Shown: positions 26,554-35,531, counted from the first letter of the stretch. The stretch: 64,000 bases of DNA from Hymenobacter elongatus (GCF_004745955.1 NZ_SRLD01000024.1:19204-83203); one strand, 5' to 3'. Translations and numbers: made by a program. Notes: generated by a model not told the origin, from the letters alone.

Positions 26554-26736
26554 ATGGCTCTCACCCCGCAACCCTTGCAGCCGGGCGACTACTATCTGTC
26601 GCCGGAAGGTTTTATGGTCTTCACCGAGCAATATCATTTGCGTCGCGGATTCTGCTGTAAAAGCCGCTGCCGGCACTGTCCGTGGGGTTTTGCCACTGAC
26701 GAAAAGCGAGCCCCAGCCCCGCTTCCCGGCTGCTAA
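26554..26736 (+). CDS. DUF5522-type small cysteine-rich protein
   Basis: The start is ATG 26554 (MALTPQPLQPGDYYLSPEGF); the open frame upstream has no support. The 60-residue protein carries YHLRRGFCCKSRCRHCPWGF, the signature of the short DUF5522 family (Y.L.RG.CC...CRHCPYG). Its four clustered cysteines suggest metal binding. Family members in Bacteroidota are often found by themselves and have no known role. Here it lies upstream of rpmB, with a separate promoter candidate between the two. Confidence 0.8.
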   Translation: MALTPQPLQPGDYYLSPEGFMVFTEQYHLRRGFCCKSRCRHCPWGFATDEKRAPAPLPGC

Positions 26737-26760
26737 CCGCTTATTTTTCAGCGTGCCGGT

Positions 26761-26790
26761 TTGTTACTATCGAACAAATACCGATATTTG
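26761..26790 (+). promoter_or_regulatory. Candidate promoter of rpmB
   Basis: TTG (26761-26763) lies 19 bp upstream of GATATTTG (26783-26790), which differs from TAnnTTTG by one base at the first position. The spacing is that expected for Bacteroidota housekeeping promoters. The start codon lies 43 bp downstream. Confidence 0.55.
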
Positions 26791-26833
26791 CGTCCCTTTT
26801 TCCAGCATTGAAACCTCTAAGTCTCCCCATATC

Positions 26834-27073
26834 ATGGCACGAGTTTGTGATCTGACCGGCAAGCGTACCCGCGTAGGCAACAACGTTTCGCACGCCAACA
26901 ATAAGACGAAACGCAAGTTCTATCCGAACCTGCAAAAAAAACGTTTTTACATTCCTGAGGAAGATTCTTGGGTAACGTTGAAAGTAGCGACCAGCACTAT
27001 CCGCACCATCAACAAGAACGGCATCATGTCGGTCCTGAAGAAGGCAAAAGAGCAGGGCTTTATCGTTTACTAG
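26834..27073 (+). CDS. rpmB: 50S ribosomal protein L28 (bL28)
   Basis: A 79-residue protein starting MARVCDLTGKRTRVGNNVSH and containing RKFYPNLQKKRFYIPEE, with a C-terminus KKAKEQGFIVY. This is the full-length bacterial L28 family, a component of the large subunit near the E site. ATG 26834 is chosen because the family begins MARVC; the frame is open far upstream. Unlike many Bacteroidota, rpmG is not directly next to it: an aminopeptidase gene of about 1.7 kb separates the two. Confidence 0.97.
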   Translation: MARVCDLTGKRTRVGNNVSHANNKTKRKFYPNLQKKRFYIPEEDSWVTLKVATSTIRTINKNGIMSVLKKAKEQGFIVY

Positions 27074-27165
27074 GCTTTTCGGAAGCGCTGAGCCCACCTG
27101 TGGCGGCACACCAGAGTAATTGTGGCACGCAACGTGCGCGCAGCTTTGGCGTCCTTCCGGGCAGT

Positions 27166-28821
27166 ATGCTCTACTCCCTTCCGTCTACAATACCTCGGGT
27201 ACTCCTAGTCGTCGCTCTGATGGCTTCGTGGGGTGGCCTGTCATCGGAGGCCCGCGCTCAGCGAGCCGCCCGTGCCGACCGTCCCACTGATTTTCTGGAC
27301 CCCGCCTTTCACCGGCAACGGAGAGAGCTGCTGCGCCAAGCGCTGCCGGCTCGCTCCGTTGCCGTTTTGTTTGCGGCTCCCGTCCGCAACCGGGCCAACG
27401 ATGTGGATTTTCTCTACCATCAGAACCCGGACTTCTATTATCTGACCGGCTACACCGAGCCCCATGCGGTGGTAGTGCTCTTCAAAGAGCCCCAGACTAT
27501 CGGCGGCCAGGCCGGCATTACGGAAGCCCTGTTTACTCAGCCCCGCGACCCGCAGCGGGAGTCCTGGACCGGCCGGCGCCTGGGGTCGGAAGGAGCCAAG
27601 CAGCAGCTGAAGCTCCAGTTCAGTGCCGACAATAAAGCTTTTGCCACTGCCGGTATCAAATGGGCTGATTTTGGCCAGATCCTGTTTCTTGATTTGCCGA
27701 CGGATGTGCGGGACGATTCCCGCGACCCCGCCGACCTGGCCAATCTGGTGGCCGACTTTCGACGGCAGGCCGGGGTGCCGGTCGATTATAGCCCCGAGCT
27801 AGTAGGGCTGCACAAGCTTATTCAACGGTACGGCGCGACAAACGCGGCTACCTTGTTGCCGCGCCTAGAGGCGCAGAGCAAAGCCGTGCCCGCCGTTGCC
27901 GCCGATGCCTATGTTCAGGCTTACCGGCAGGCCGCCACTGATGCTGACCGCCAAAAAGCGGCGGCCAACCGGCCCCTGAACCGCTACGACGCTTCGACCC
28001 TGAGCGAGGTGCTGGATGTGTTGCGGGAAGTGAAAACTCCCGAGGAAATAGTGCTGCTCCGCCGCGCCATCCGTATTTCAACCATTGGCCAGCAAGAAGT
28101 GATGAAGGCTTTGCGGCCCGACATGTCAGAAAATGAGGTGCAGGGCCTGCATGAATTCGTGTATCGCCGCTACGGGGCCGAATTTGAAGGCTACCCCAGC
28201 ATTGTGGGCGCGGGTGCCAATGGGTGCATTCTGCACTACGAAACCAACGACAAGCCGCGCCTCGGCAACGACCTCATCCTAATGGACTGCGGCGCCGAAT
28301 ACCACGGCTACTCGGCCGACGTGACGCGAACGGCCCCGCCCAGCGGCAAGTTCTCCCCGGCCCAGCGCCAGATTTACGAATTGGTGCTGGCTGCCCAGGA
28401 AGCTGCTTTCAAGGAATGCAAGCCGGGTAGCGAGTTTCAGGCCCCGCACAAAGCGGCCCAACAAGTTATAGCCGCCGGTCTGCTGAAGCTGGGCATTATC
28501 ACCGACGCCGCCGATGTGCGCAACTACTTTCCTCACGGCACTTCTCATTACCTGGGCCTCGACGTGCACGACCGGGGTACCTACAAGCCGCTGCCGCCGG
28601 GCGCGGTCATTACCGTGGAGCCGGGAATCTACATTCCCGAAAACAGCCCCTGTGATAAGAAATGGTGGAATATCGGGGTGCGTATCGAGGATGATATCCT
28701 GATAACGGCGACCGGCCACGAGAACCTGTCGGCTGGCGCGCCCCGCACAGTTGCAGAAATTGAGGCGCTGATGGCTAAGCCCAGCGTGCTGGACAGCTTC
28801 AAATGGCCCGTACTCAAGTAA
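27166..28821 (+). CDS. Aminopeptidase P family protein (M24, Xaa-Pro aminopeptidase), exported
   Basis: ATG 27166 (MLYSLPSTIPRVLLVVALMA) starts a 551-residue protein with a likely signal peptide ending SSEARAQ. The N-terminal creatinase-like domain contains DFLYHQNPDFYYLTGY. The C-terminal pita-bread domain has the five metal ligands: two Asp in MDCGAEYHGYSADVTR, His in HGTSHYLGLDVHD, and Glu in VEPGIYIP and VRIEDD. These enzymes release N-terminal residues before proline using two Mn ions; this one probably works in the periplasm. It interrupts the rpmB-rpmG neighbourhood. Confidence 0.93.
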   Translation: MLYSLPSTIPRVLLVVALMASWGGLSSEARAQRAARADRPTDFLDPAFHRQRRELLRQALPARSVAVLFAAPVRNRANDVDFLYHQNPDFYYLTGYTEPHAVVVLFKEPQTIGGQAGITEALFTQPRDPQRESWTGRRLGSEGAKQQLKLQFSADNKAFATAGIKWADFGQILFLDLPTDVRDDSRDPADLANLVADFRRQAGVPVDYSPELVGLHKLIQRYGATNAATLLPRLEAQSKAVPAVAADAYVQAYRQAATDADRQKAAANRPLNRYDASTLSEVLDVLREVKTPEEIVLLRRAIRISTIGQQEVMKALRPDMSENEVQGLHEFVYRRYGAEFEGYPSIVGAGANGCILHYETNDKPRLGNDLILMDCGAEYHGYSADVTRTAPPSGKFSPAQRQIYELVLAAQEAAFKECKPGSEFQAPHKAAQQVIAAGLLKLGIITDAADVRNYFPHGTSHYLGLDVHDRGTYKPLPPGAVITVEPGIYIPENSPCDKKWWNIGVRIEDDILITATGHENLSAGAPRTVAEIEALMAKPSVLDSFKWPVLK

Positions 28822-28910
28822 TTTAGTTCGCTAAAGCTCGTAAAACGGCATTTGGCAGATACCTACCGGGTGAGGAAGAGCAAAAGTTAAGAATACATTC
28901 GGCTGAGGGT

Positions 28911-28940
28911 TTGACAATTCCGAAAAGCCGTGTACCTTTG
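28911..28940 (+). promoter_or_regulatory. Strong Bacteroidota-type promoter of rpmG
   Basis: TTG (28911-28913), 19 bp spacing and TACCTTTG (28933-28940) match the -33 TTG / -7 TAnnTTTG consensus exactly. The rpmG start lies 31 bp beyond. This is the best promoter match in the window. Confidence 0.85.
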
Positions 28941-28971
28941 CAGTCCTTAATCCAAAAACCCCCAAGTCGAG

Positions 28972-29154
28972 ATGGCTAAGAAAGGAAACCGGGTGCAGGT
29001 AATCCTGGAGTGCACCGAGCACAAGAACTCGGGTATGCCGGGCACCTCGCGCTACATTACCACCAAGAACCGTAAGAATACGCCTGAGCGCGTGGAGCTG
29101 AAGAAATTCAACTCGGTGCTCAAGAAAATGACCGTCCACAAGGAAATCAAGTAA
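28972..29154 (+). CDS. rpmG: 50S ribosomal protein L33 (bL33)
   Basis: A 60-residue protein, [20 protein letters not shown], ending [31 protein letters not shown] is the L33 core. Zinc-ribbon cysteine pairs are absent apart from one C, so it is the zinc-free form. Full length. It is followed 7 bp later by the DUF4295 gene under a shared strong promoter. Confidence 0.97.
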   Translation: MAKKGNRVQVILECTEHKNSGMPGTSRYITTKNRKNTPERVELKKFNSVLKKMTVHKEIK

Positions 29155-29161
29155 TTGAGCG

Positions 29162-29323
29162 ATGGCTAAGAAAGTAGTAGCAACCCTGAAAGTAGCAGGC
29201 GGCAAAGACTGGGCAAAGGTCATCCGTGCTGTAAAGTCGCCTAAGAGCGGTGCGTACACCTTCCGTGAGGAAATGGTGCCCGTCGACAAAGTGCAGGAAT
29301 ACATTGCCTCCGGCACGAAGTAA
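29162..29323 (+). CDS. DUF4295 small basic protein, probably ribosome-associated
   Basis: A 53-residue, lysine-rich protein: MAKKVVATLKVAGGKDWAKV, then SPKSGAYTFREEMVPVDKVQ, ending YIASGTK. It matches the DUF4295 family, which is confined to Bacteroidota and usually sits directly after rpmG. The position 7 bp after rpmG and before ftsY, the size and the basic charge all suggest a ribosomal or ribosome-linked role. A Bacteroidota-specific large-subunit protein has been reported for Flavobacterium; I cannot confirm it is this family. A terminator follows. Confidence 0.88.
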   Translation: MAKKVVATLKVAGGKDWAKVIRAVKSPKSGAYTFREEMVPVDKVQEYIASGTK

Positions 29324-29356
29324 TTCGACGCTTCGGCGTTCTGAATGCAGTGAAGA

Positions 29357-29381
29357 AGTCCCGCCGTTGTGGGACTTTTTT
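29357..29381 (+). terminator. Terminator after rpmG-DUF4295
   Basis: AAGTCCC and GGGACTT pair around a 7-base loop and are followed by TTTTTT. It ends the two-gene ribosomal transcript before ftsY. Confidence 0.8.
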
Positions 29382-29397
29382 GCGTGTTAAGGATTTT

Positions 29398-29518
29398 ATG
29401 GTGCTTAGTGCTTAGTCGTTGGTGCTTGGTACTAAAGCGCGCGGAAAGAGCGAGCTTGCACCGACGACTAGCTATTCCGTAGCTGCTGCGCGGCAAAGCA
29501 CCACTAACTAAGCACCAT
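29398..29518. repeat. Imperfect palindrome before ftsY
   Basis: The outer arms ATGGTGCTTAGT and ACTAAGCACCAT pair perfectly and inner arms GTCGTTGGTGC / GCACCGACGAC pair with one mismatch, across about 120 bp. The left side holds the tandem GTGCTTAGTGCTTAGT. It lies between the terminator and the ftsY start, which follows 3 bp after the right arm, so it probably forms the ftsY leader. Confidence 0.7.
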
Positions 29519-29521
29519 TAC

Positions 29522-30496
29522 ATGGGACTTTTCGATTTCTTTAAAAAAGATAAGGAGAACAAGGAACAGCAGGAGTCGCTGGACAAGGGGCTGGAGAAAA
29601 CCAAAACCAACTTCTTCGATCAGCTGAGCAAAGCCGTAGTTGGTAAAACAACGGTGGATGAAGCGGTGCTCGACGACCTCGAAAGCGTGCTGGTGCATGC
29701 CGACGTGGGCATCGAAACCACGGTGAAGGTGATTGAGCGCATCGAGAAACGGGTGGCCCGCGACAAGTACGTGAGTACTTCGGAGCTGGACCGCATTCTG
29801 CGCGAGGAAATCGTGGGCTTGCTCTCCGATAATACTTCGGGCTCGATGGGCTTGCTCGACCGGGCCGACAATGCCGGTATGCCCTTCGTTATCATGGTAG
29901 TAGGCGTGAACGGCGTGGGCAAAACCACGACCATTGGCAAGCTGGCGCACCGCTTCCACTCGGCGGGTAAGAAAGTGGTGCTGGGCGCGGCCGATACGTT
30001 CCGCGCCGCCGCCGTCGATCAGCTCATCATCTGGGGGCAGCGCGTGGGCGTGCCCGTGGTGTCGCACGGCATGAACACCGACCCGGCGTCGGTGGCCTAC
30101 GATGCGGTGCAGAAAGGCGTGGAAATGGGCGCCGATGTGGTTATCATTGATACGGCCGGCCGCCTGCACAACAAGGTGAACCTGATGAACGAGCTCAGCA
30201 AAATAAAGCGGGTGATGCAGAAGGTGATTCCGGATGCGCCCCACGAAGTGCTGCTGGTGCTGGATGGCAGCACGGGGCAGAATGCGTTTTTGCAGGCCAA
30301 AGAATTTACCAAAGCTACCGAGGTCACGGCCCTGGCTATTACCAAGCTCGATGGCACGGCCCGGGGCGGCGTTGTTATCGGCATCTCCGACCAGTTTAAC
30401 ATTCCGGTGCGCTACATCGGGGTGGGCGAGAAGATGACGGATTTGCAGCTATTTGACCGGCATACGTACGTCAACTCGCTGTTTTCGAAGAAATAG
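29522..30496 (+). CDS. ftsY: Signal recognition particle receptor FtsY
   Basis: A 324-residue SRP-GTPase that docks ribosome-nascent-chain complexes to the inner membrane. An N-terminal FDFFKKDKENKEQQESLDKG replaces the long acidic A domain of E. coli. The four-helix N domain is followed by the G domain with P-loop GVNGVGKTTTIGKLA, DTFRAAAVDQL, DTAGRLHNK, and TKLDGTARGG. The length is normal for Bacteroidota. It follows the L33/DUF4295 genes, a common arrangement in the phylum, but a terminator and palindrome lie between. Confidence 0.97.
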   Translation: MGLFDFFKKDKENKEQQESLDKGLEKTKTNFFDQLSKAVVGKTTVDEAVLDDLESVLVHADVGIETTVKVIERIEKRVARDKYVSTSELDRILREEIVGLLSDNTSGSMGLLDRADNAGMPFVIMVVGVNGVGKTTTIGKLAHRFHSAGKKVVLGAADTFRAAAVDQLIIWGQRVGVPVVSHGMNTDPASVAYDAVQKGVEMGADVVIIDTAGRLHNKVNLMNELSKIKRVMQKVIPDAPHEVLLVLDGSTGQNAFLQAKEFTKATEVTALAITKLDGTARGGVVIGISDQFNIPVRYIGVGEKMTDLQLFDRHTYVNSLFSKK

Positions 30497-30638
30497 CAAC
30501 CTAACAGGCTGTCAACTGGTGCCTGCGAAGGACCTTACCGCGCCGGAACGAATTGCTGGGACGAATTGTCGTTCAGAGCTAATCGGCCTGGTGGGTTGAG
30601 AAACTTCGCAAGCGCCGACTGACAGAAAGAAGAAGAAC

Positions 30639-31955
30639 ATGAAAGTAAGAAGCCAGCAGGCCAACAAAGTCAATGTCATTACGCTCGGGTGCTCCAAGAA
30701 TCTGGTCGATTCGGAAGTGCTGATGGGGCAGTTGCAGGCCAATAATTTCCAGGTAACCCACGAGGCCGAGAAGTCGGATGCCAACATCGTGATTATTAAC
30801 ACCTGCGGCTTTATTGACAATGCCAAGCAGGAAAGCATCGACATGATTCTGCGCTATGCCGACGAAAAAGAGGCGGGCAAGCTGGATAAGCTCTACGTAA
30901 CGGGGTGCCTGTCGCAGCGCTACAAGGACGATCTGGAAGCCGAAATTCCGCAGGTAGATGCCTATTTCGGCACCTTGGAGCTGCCGCAGCTGCTGAAAAC
31001 GCTGGAGGCTGACTACAAGCATGAGCTGGTGGGCGAGCGGCTGCTGACCACGCCCCGCCACTACGCCTACTTCAAAATTGCGGAAGGCTGCAACCGGCCC
31101 TGCTCGTTCTGCGCCATTCCGCTGATGCGCGGCAAGCACGTCGACCGCTCGATTGAAGACCTGGTGAAGGAGGCCAAGCGCCTGGCTTCGATGGGTACCA
31201 AAGAGCTGATTCTTATTGCCCAGGACCTGACCTACTACGGCTTGGAGCACTACGGCGAGCGGAAACTGGCTGACCTGCTGCGCAACCTCTCCGACGTGAA
31301 CGGCATCGACTGGATCCGGATGCAGTATGCGTATCCGTCGCAGTTTCCGCTGGAAGCGCTGGATGTGATGATGGAGCGGGAGAATATCTGTAAGTACCTG
31401 GATATGCCGCTGCAGCATATTTCGGATAGCCAGCTCAAGACCATGCGCCGCGGCATCAGCAAGCGCCGTACGGTGGAGCTGGTCGACACGATCCGGCAGC
31501 GGGTGCCCGGCATTGCGCTGCGCACCACTCTTATTGCGGGCCACCCCGGCGAAACGGAGCAGGATTTTGAGGAGCTGTACGACTTCGTGGAGAAAACCAA
31601 GTTCGAGCGCCTGGGCATTTTTACGTATTCGCACGAGGAAAGCACCCACTCGCACACGCTGGCCGACGACGTGCCGGCGGAGGTGAAGCAGAGCCGCGCC
31701 GACCAGATTATGGAGCTGCAACAAGGTATTTCGCTGGAGCTGAATGAGCAGAAGGTGGGCCAGACCTACAAAGTGCTGTTTGACCGCAAGGAAAGCGGCT
31801 ACTTCGTGGGGCGCACCGAGTTCGACTCACCGGAGGTAGACAACGAAGTACTGGTGCCGGCTACGCCCGATACCTACGTGCCCATTGGCAGCTTCGCAAC
31901 GGTGAAGATCAACGACGTGTCGGATTTTGACCTGTATGGCGAGCTGGTGAAATAG
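30639..31955 (+). CDS. rimO: Ribosomal protein S12 methylthiotransferase RimO
   Basis: A 438-residue radical-SAM enzyme that adds a methylthio group to an Asp of S12. The N-terminal MTTase domain has the three auxiliary-cluster cysteines in LGCSKNLVDSE, NTCGFID and TGCLSQR. The radical-SAM motif is EGCNRPCSFCAIP (CxxxCxxC). The C-terminal TRAM domain ends FATVKINDVSDFDLYGELVK. The start ATG 30639 gives MKVRSQQANKVNVITLGCSK. It is preceded by a 142-bp gap and followed by a terminator, so it appears to be a single gene. Confidence 0.96.
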   Translation: MKVRSQQANKVNVITLGCSKNLVDSEVLMGQLQANNFQVTHEAEKSDANIVIINTCGFIDNAKQESIDMILRYADEKEAGKLDKLYVTGCLSQRYKDDLEAEIPQVDAYFGTLELPQLLKTLEADYKHELVGERLLTTPRHYAYFKIAEGCNRPCSFCAIPLMRGKHVDRSIEDLVKEAKRLASMGTKELILIAQDLTYYGLEHYGERKLADLLRNLSDVNGIDWIRMQYAYPSQFPLEALDVMMERENICKYLDMPLQHISDSQLKTMRRGISKRRTVELVDTIRQRVPGIALRTTLIAGHPGETEQDFEELYDFVEKTKFERLGIFTYSHEESTHSHTLADDVPAEVKQSRADQIMELQQGISLELNEQKVGQTYKVLFDRKESGYFVGRTEFDSPEVDNEVLVPATPDTYVPIGSFATVKINDVSDFDLYGELVK

Positions 31956-31980
31956 CCGGCCTTCGTGACTTGCCAGAAAG

Positions 31981-32018
31981 AACAAGAAAAGCTGCCCGCT
32001 CGGGCAGCTTTTCTTGTT
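31981..32018. terminator. Bidirectional-looking terminator after rimO
   Basis: AACAAGAAAAGCTGCCCG and its exact complement form an 18-bp stem with a two-base loop, with T-rich ends. It lies 25 bp after the rimO stop. Confidence 0.9.
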
Positions 32019-32238
32019 TCGGCCCGTCGATGGCCGTAGCATGTGAGCTGGTAACACAGTCTCGGCTAGCAGGCGAGCCAAAACAGATTGGGGCGGCCGT
32101 GGTTTGACACCTATTCACGCCGGCTGGCCGCCGCGCCGACAGCCAAAGGTGCTGCGCGCGACGCCCATTATGGCCGGACCTCGCGGGAGTTCTGCGGTTT
32201 TTTTTCCGGACCTTGCACCGCCACTTGTACCCTTCCTC

Positions 32239-33819
32239 ATGCCACTGCATTCTATCAGCTACGCCGACACGGGCGCGTTTTCGTCGTTTATTACCGATTA
32301 TATCCGCCAGAATCCCGCATTAGCGTCCTATTATCACCGCTTTCCGACGCTGGCGGCATTTGCGGAGCAGTTGACCGAGAAGCAGGCAGCTTACACGCCC
32401 GAGGCCCGGCAACGGCTGGTGGCAGCCTTGCAGCAGCAATACAAAACCCTGGATGTGCCGCACCCGGCCGTGACGGCCAATCTGGCGCTGCTGGGCCAAC
32501 AAACTACCTTTACCGTCACCACCGGCCACCAGCTCAACCTGCTCACGGGGCCGCTGTATTTTATCTATAAAATCGTAACGACCCTCAAGCTGTGCCAGCA
32601 GCTGAAGGCCGAATATCCGCAGTACGATTTCGTGCCGATGTACTGGATGGCCACGGAAGACCATGATTTCGCCGAAATCAACCACTTCCACTTGTTCGGC
32701 AAAAAGCACGAGTGGCAGTCGGAGCACGTGGGCGGGCCAGTGGGGCGCATGGCGCTCGATGGCCTGCAGGAGCAGATTCTGGACCTGCTGCCGGCCGATG
32801 TGCCGGCTGCTTTCCGGGCCGCTTACCAGGCCGGCGGCACGCTTACCGAGGCCACCCGCCACCTGACCCATGCGTTGTTCGGGGAGTTTGGGCTGGTGAG
32901 CATCGACGGCGATAGTGCGGCGCTGAAACAGGCGCTGGTGCCGGTGCTGGAGCGCGAAATTCGGGAGCAGGCTTCCAACACGGCGGTGCAAGCCACCAAT
33001 GCCCACCTGGAGGCCTCGGGCTACAAGCCCCAGATCTACTCGCGGCCACTCAACCTGTTTTTTCTGACTACCGAAGGAAAGCGGGAGCGGATTGAGCGCG
33101 AAGGCGACTGTTTTGCCGTGCGCAACACTACGCTGTGCTACACCGAGGAGGAGCTGCTGACGCTGGCCCGGCAGCAACCCGAATGCTTTAGCCCGAATGT
33201 GGTGCTGCGGCCCCTGTACCAGGAGCTGCTGCTGCCCAACCTTTGCTACGTGGGTGGCGGCGCGGAAGTAGCCTACTGGTTCCAGCTCAAGCAGGTGTTT
33301 GATGACAACAGAGTGCCTTTTCCGATGCTGCTGCTCCGCAACTCGGCGCTGTACCTGGGCAAGGCCAACGCGGGCAAGCTGCGCAAGCTGGGCCTGACGC
33401 CGCTTGACGTGTTCCGGCCGCTGCCCGAGCTTAAGAAGCAGGTGGGCGCCACGCTGGGGCAGGAAGAAATCAGCCTGAGCCCGCAGCAGCAAACGGTGGC
33501 GGCAGCGTTCCAGCAAATAACCGATCTGGCCCAGCGCCTCGACCCCACGCTGGTGAAAACCGTGGCGGCCGAAGCCCAGAAAGTCATTGGCGGCCTGGCC
33601 GGGCTGGAAAAGCGCCTCAGCAAGGCGGCCGAAGCCAAGCACGACACGGCTTATTCCCAGCTCACGACCGTGAAGGACAAGTTGTTTCCCAACGGTGAGC
33701 TGCAGGAGCGCGTCGATAACGTATTGTCTATTCTGATTAATAACCCCGGCTTTGTTGCGCAGCTGCTGGCTGCTTTCGAGCCGCTGGCCTTGGAATTTGC
33801 CGTGGTGGAGGAAGAATAA
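32239..33819 (+). CDS. bshC: Bacillithiol biosynthesis cysteine-adding enzyme BshC
   Basis: ATG 32239 (MPLHSISYADTGAFSSFITD) fits the family start; the frame continues upstream. The 526-residue protein has the Rossmann-like core with TTGHQLNLLTGPLYFIYK and PMYWMATEDHDFAEINHFHL, then WFQLKQVFDDNRVPFPML. Its C-terminal coiled-coil segment (about 420-500) ends near VDNVLSILINNPGF. BshC adds cysteine to glucosaminyl malate in the last step of bacillithiol synthesis, a low-molecular-weight thiol of Firmicutes and many Bacteroidota. bshA and bshB are not in this window. Confidence 0.94.
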   Translation: MPLHSISYADTGAFSSFITDYIRQNPALASYYHRFPTLAAFAEQLTEKQAAYTPEARQRLVAALQQQYKTLDVPHPAVTANLALLGQQTTFTVTTGHQLNLLTGPLYFIYKIVTTLKLCQQLKAEYPQYDFVPMYWMATEDHDFAEINHFHLFGKKHEWQSEHVGGPVGRMALDGLQEQILDLLPADVPAAFRAAYQAGGTLTEATRHLTHALFGEFGLVSIDGDSAALKQALVPVLEREIREQASNTAVQATNAHLEASGYKPQIYSRPLNLFFLTTEGKRERIEREGDCFAVRNTTLCYTEEELLTLARQQPECFSPNVVLRPLYQELLLPNLCYVGGGAEVAYWFQLKQVFDDNRVPFPMLLLRNSALYLGKANAGKLRKLGLTPLDVFRPLPELKKQVGATLGQEEISLSPQQQTVAAAFQQITDLAQRLDPTLVKTVAAEAQKVIGGLAGLEKRLSKAAEAKHDTAYSQLTTVKDKLFPNGELQERVDNVLSILINNPGFVAQLLAAFEPLALEFAVVEEE

Positions 33820-33924
33820 GCTGCCAGAGCGGATCCTTAGGTTGTGGCAGGCGCATCCGGTAGTTCCGGGTGCGCCTGTTCTGCGTTATATTGCTCCAGA
33901 TTTTATCCGGTTCCACGACTACTT

Positions 33925-34797
33925 ATGTCCTCTTATTCCTGGTTGAAGATTCTGGCACTGCCCGCTTTCTTGTTGCCGGCCACTACACGGGCCCAAGTCA
34001 TTTCCGGTAAAATTCTTGACGCCAAAACCCACGCGGTGCTGCCCTTCGTCAACATCGGGGTGCTGCACAAAAGCGTGGGCACGGTGGCTGATGCGCAAGG
34101 TGCTTACCACCTAAGCGTGGCCTCGGTGTCGGCCCACGACACCATTCGGGTGTCGGGCCTGGGCTTTCGGCCGCGGCTGCTGCGGGTGCAGGAGCTGCAG
34201 CAGCAGCCCACCGTGGAGCTGAGCCCCGAAGCCGTGCTGCTGCGCGAGGTGAAGGTGAAAGCCAAAGGGTTCTATAAGCGCACCCATCTGCTGGGGTTCA
34301 AAAACCCGGACGCCAGTGGCACGCTCACCATGTCATCGAATGATCTGGGAACCGAAATCGGGTCGGTTATCAACTTGAGCCGCCGGCCCACGCGGGTGGT
34401 GAATGCCAACTTCAACGTGGCCTACAACCACAGCGGCCCGCTGACCTTTCGGGTGAATATGTACCGGCTGCGGCCCGATGGCAAACCCTCGGAGGAAAAG
34501 CTGCTGCGCCGCGACGTCATCGTAACGTTCGGCAGTGAGAAAGGCACGATCAGCGTGGATTTGACGCCCGACCAACTGATTCTGGACGAGGATTTTATGC
34601 TGGCCCTGGAGTGGATTGACGGCCCGAACCAGGCCCAGGTGAAATCGAATCTGGCCTTTGTGGCGGGGCTGGGCTATGCTAACAACGATTTTTACCTGCG
34701 CCAAACCAGCCAAGCTACTTGGGAACGGACTTCGGTGGGAGCGGTGCTGGCTGGTATGCAGCCCAAAATCAGCTTTTACGTGACGGTGCAGGATTAA
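33925..34797 (+). CDS. Exported carboxypeptidase-like regulatory domain protein
   Basis: ATG 33925 starts a signal peptide (MSSYSWLKILALPAFLLPAT..RAQ) in a 290-residue protein. Residues about 25-110 form a CarboxypepD_reg-like beta sandwich (VISGKILDAKTHAVLPFVNI, SVGTVADAQGAYHL, GLGFRPRLLRV). This domain usually opens TonB receptors, but here no barrel follows. The second half includes MSSNDLGTEIGSVINLSRRP and ends QPKISFYVTVQD and is not recognised. Such stand-alone proteins are frequent in the phylum, probably as surface or periplasmic adaptors. The next gene starts 46 bp later. Confidence 0.8.
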   Translation: MSSYSWLKILALPAFLLPATTRAQVISGKILDAKTHAVLPFVNIGVLHKSVGTVADAQGAYHLSVASVSAHDTIRVSGLGFRPRLLRVQELQQQPTVELSPEAVLLREVKVKAKGFYKRTHLLGFKNPDASGTLTMSSNDLGTEIGSVINLSRRPTRVVNANFNVAYNHSGPLTFRVNMYRLRPDGKPSEEKLLRRDVIVTFGSEKGTISVDLTPDQLILDEDFMLALEWIDGPNQAQVKSNLAFVAGLGYANNDFYLRQTSQATWERTSVGAVLAGMQPKISFYVTVQD

Positions 34798-34843
34798 TAG
34801 ACTTGCTACTAATACGGTATCTTCGAATGAACCTGGTTGTTAT

Positions 34844-35440
34844 ATGCTGAAGAGTGAATTGCGCCGGCAAATGCTGGCCTGGCGGCGGGCCCTGTCGGAT
34901 CTGGAGTTGGTGGCCCGCAGCCGGCAGGTAGCGGCGCAGTTGTTTAAGGAAACGTACCTGACGCAGCTGGGCACTGTGCATGTCTTTCTGCCCATTCAGC
35001 GGCAGCGGGAACTGGATACCTGGGAAATCATTCGCCGTTTCTGGCGCGACTTTCCGGCGGTGCGCATGGTGGTGCCCGTGATGCAGAAAGATGGCGTAAC
35101 GTTGCGCCACTACCTATTGACGCCCGATACGGAGCTGGTCGAAAACTCCTGGGACGTGCCAGAGCCGTTGCACGCCGAGGAAGTAATGCCCCAGGAGCTG
35201 GATGCCGTGCTGGTGCCGCTGCTGGCCTTCGACGAAGCCGGCCACCGCGTGGGCTACGGCAAGGGCTTCTACGACCGTTTTCTACGGCAGTGTCGTCCCG
35301 ATGTGCTGCTCATTGGCTTGTCGGTGGAAGACCCCGTGCCGCGTATCGCCGATGCCTGGGAAGGCGACGTGCGCCTGCATGCCTGCGTGACACCGGGCAA
35401 GATCTGGCGTTTCGGCCGGCCGGCTGATACCGGAATGTAG
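34844..35440 (+). CDS. 5-formyltetrahydrofolate cyclo-ligase
   Basis: A 198-residue cytosolic enzyme making 5,10-methenyl-THF from 5-formyl-THF with ATP. Features are an N-terminal LKSELRRQMLAWRRALSD, then VLVPLLAFDEAGHRVGYGKG and FYDRFL, the canonical family motif. The C-terminus, VRLHACVTPGKIWRF, resembles family members. The length is normal. It is a folate-salvage function distant from folP (55 kb). It may share a transcript with the preceding exported protein gene, given the 46-bp gap. Confidence 0.92.
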   Translation: MLKSELRRQMLAWRRALSDLELVARSRQVAAQLFKETYLTQLGTVHVFLPIQRQRELDTWEIIRRFWRDFPAVRMVVPVMQKDGVTLRHYLLTPDTELVENSWDVPEPLHAEEVMPQELDAVLVPLLAFDEAGHRVGYGKGFYDRFLRQCRPDVLLIGLSVEDPVPRIADAWEGDVRLHACVTPGKIWRFGRPADTGM

Positions 35441-35531
35441 GGTGGAGCTGACTTGCTTGAACCGATAAGTGTGAGCAGTAAGTTTGTCAAATCCTCCTTT
35501 CTGTTCTTGCCAGCTTACTTGTATAAGCGCG

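Noticed and set aside
30579..31724. A 381-codon frame antisense to rimO
   Set aside because: Shadow of rimO, which has all radical-SAM motifs.
32320..33642. A 440-codon frame antisense to bshC
   Set aside because: It spans the full bshC gene and shows no family likeness; codon bias belongs to bshC.
33925..34797. Reading the CarboxypepD_reg-like protein as a truncated TonB receptor
   Set aside because: It has a full signal peptide, a complete second domain and a natural stop with no barrel remnants, so it seems to be a stand-alone protein.
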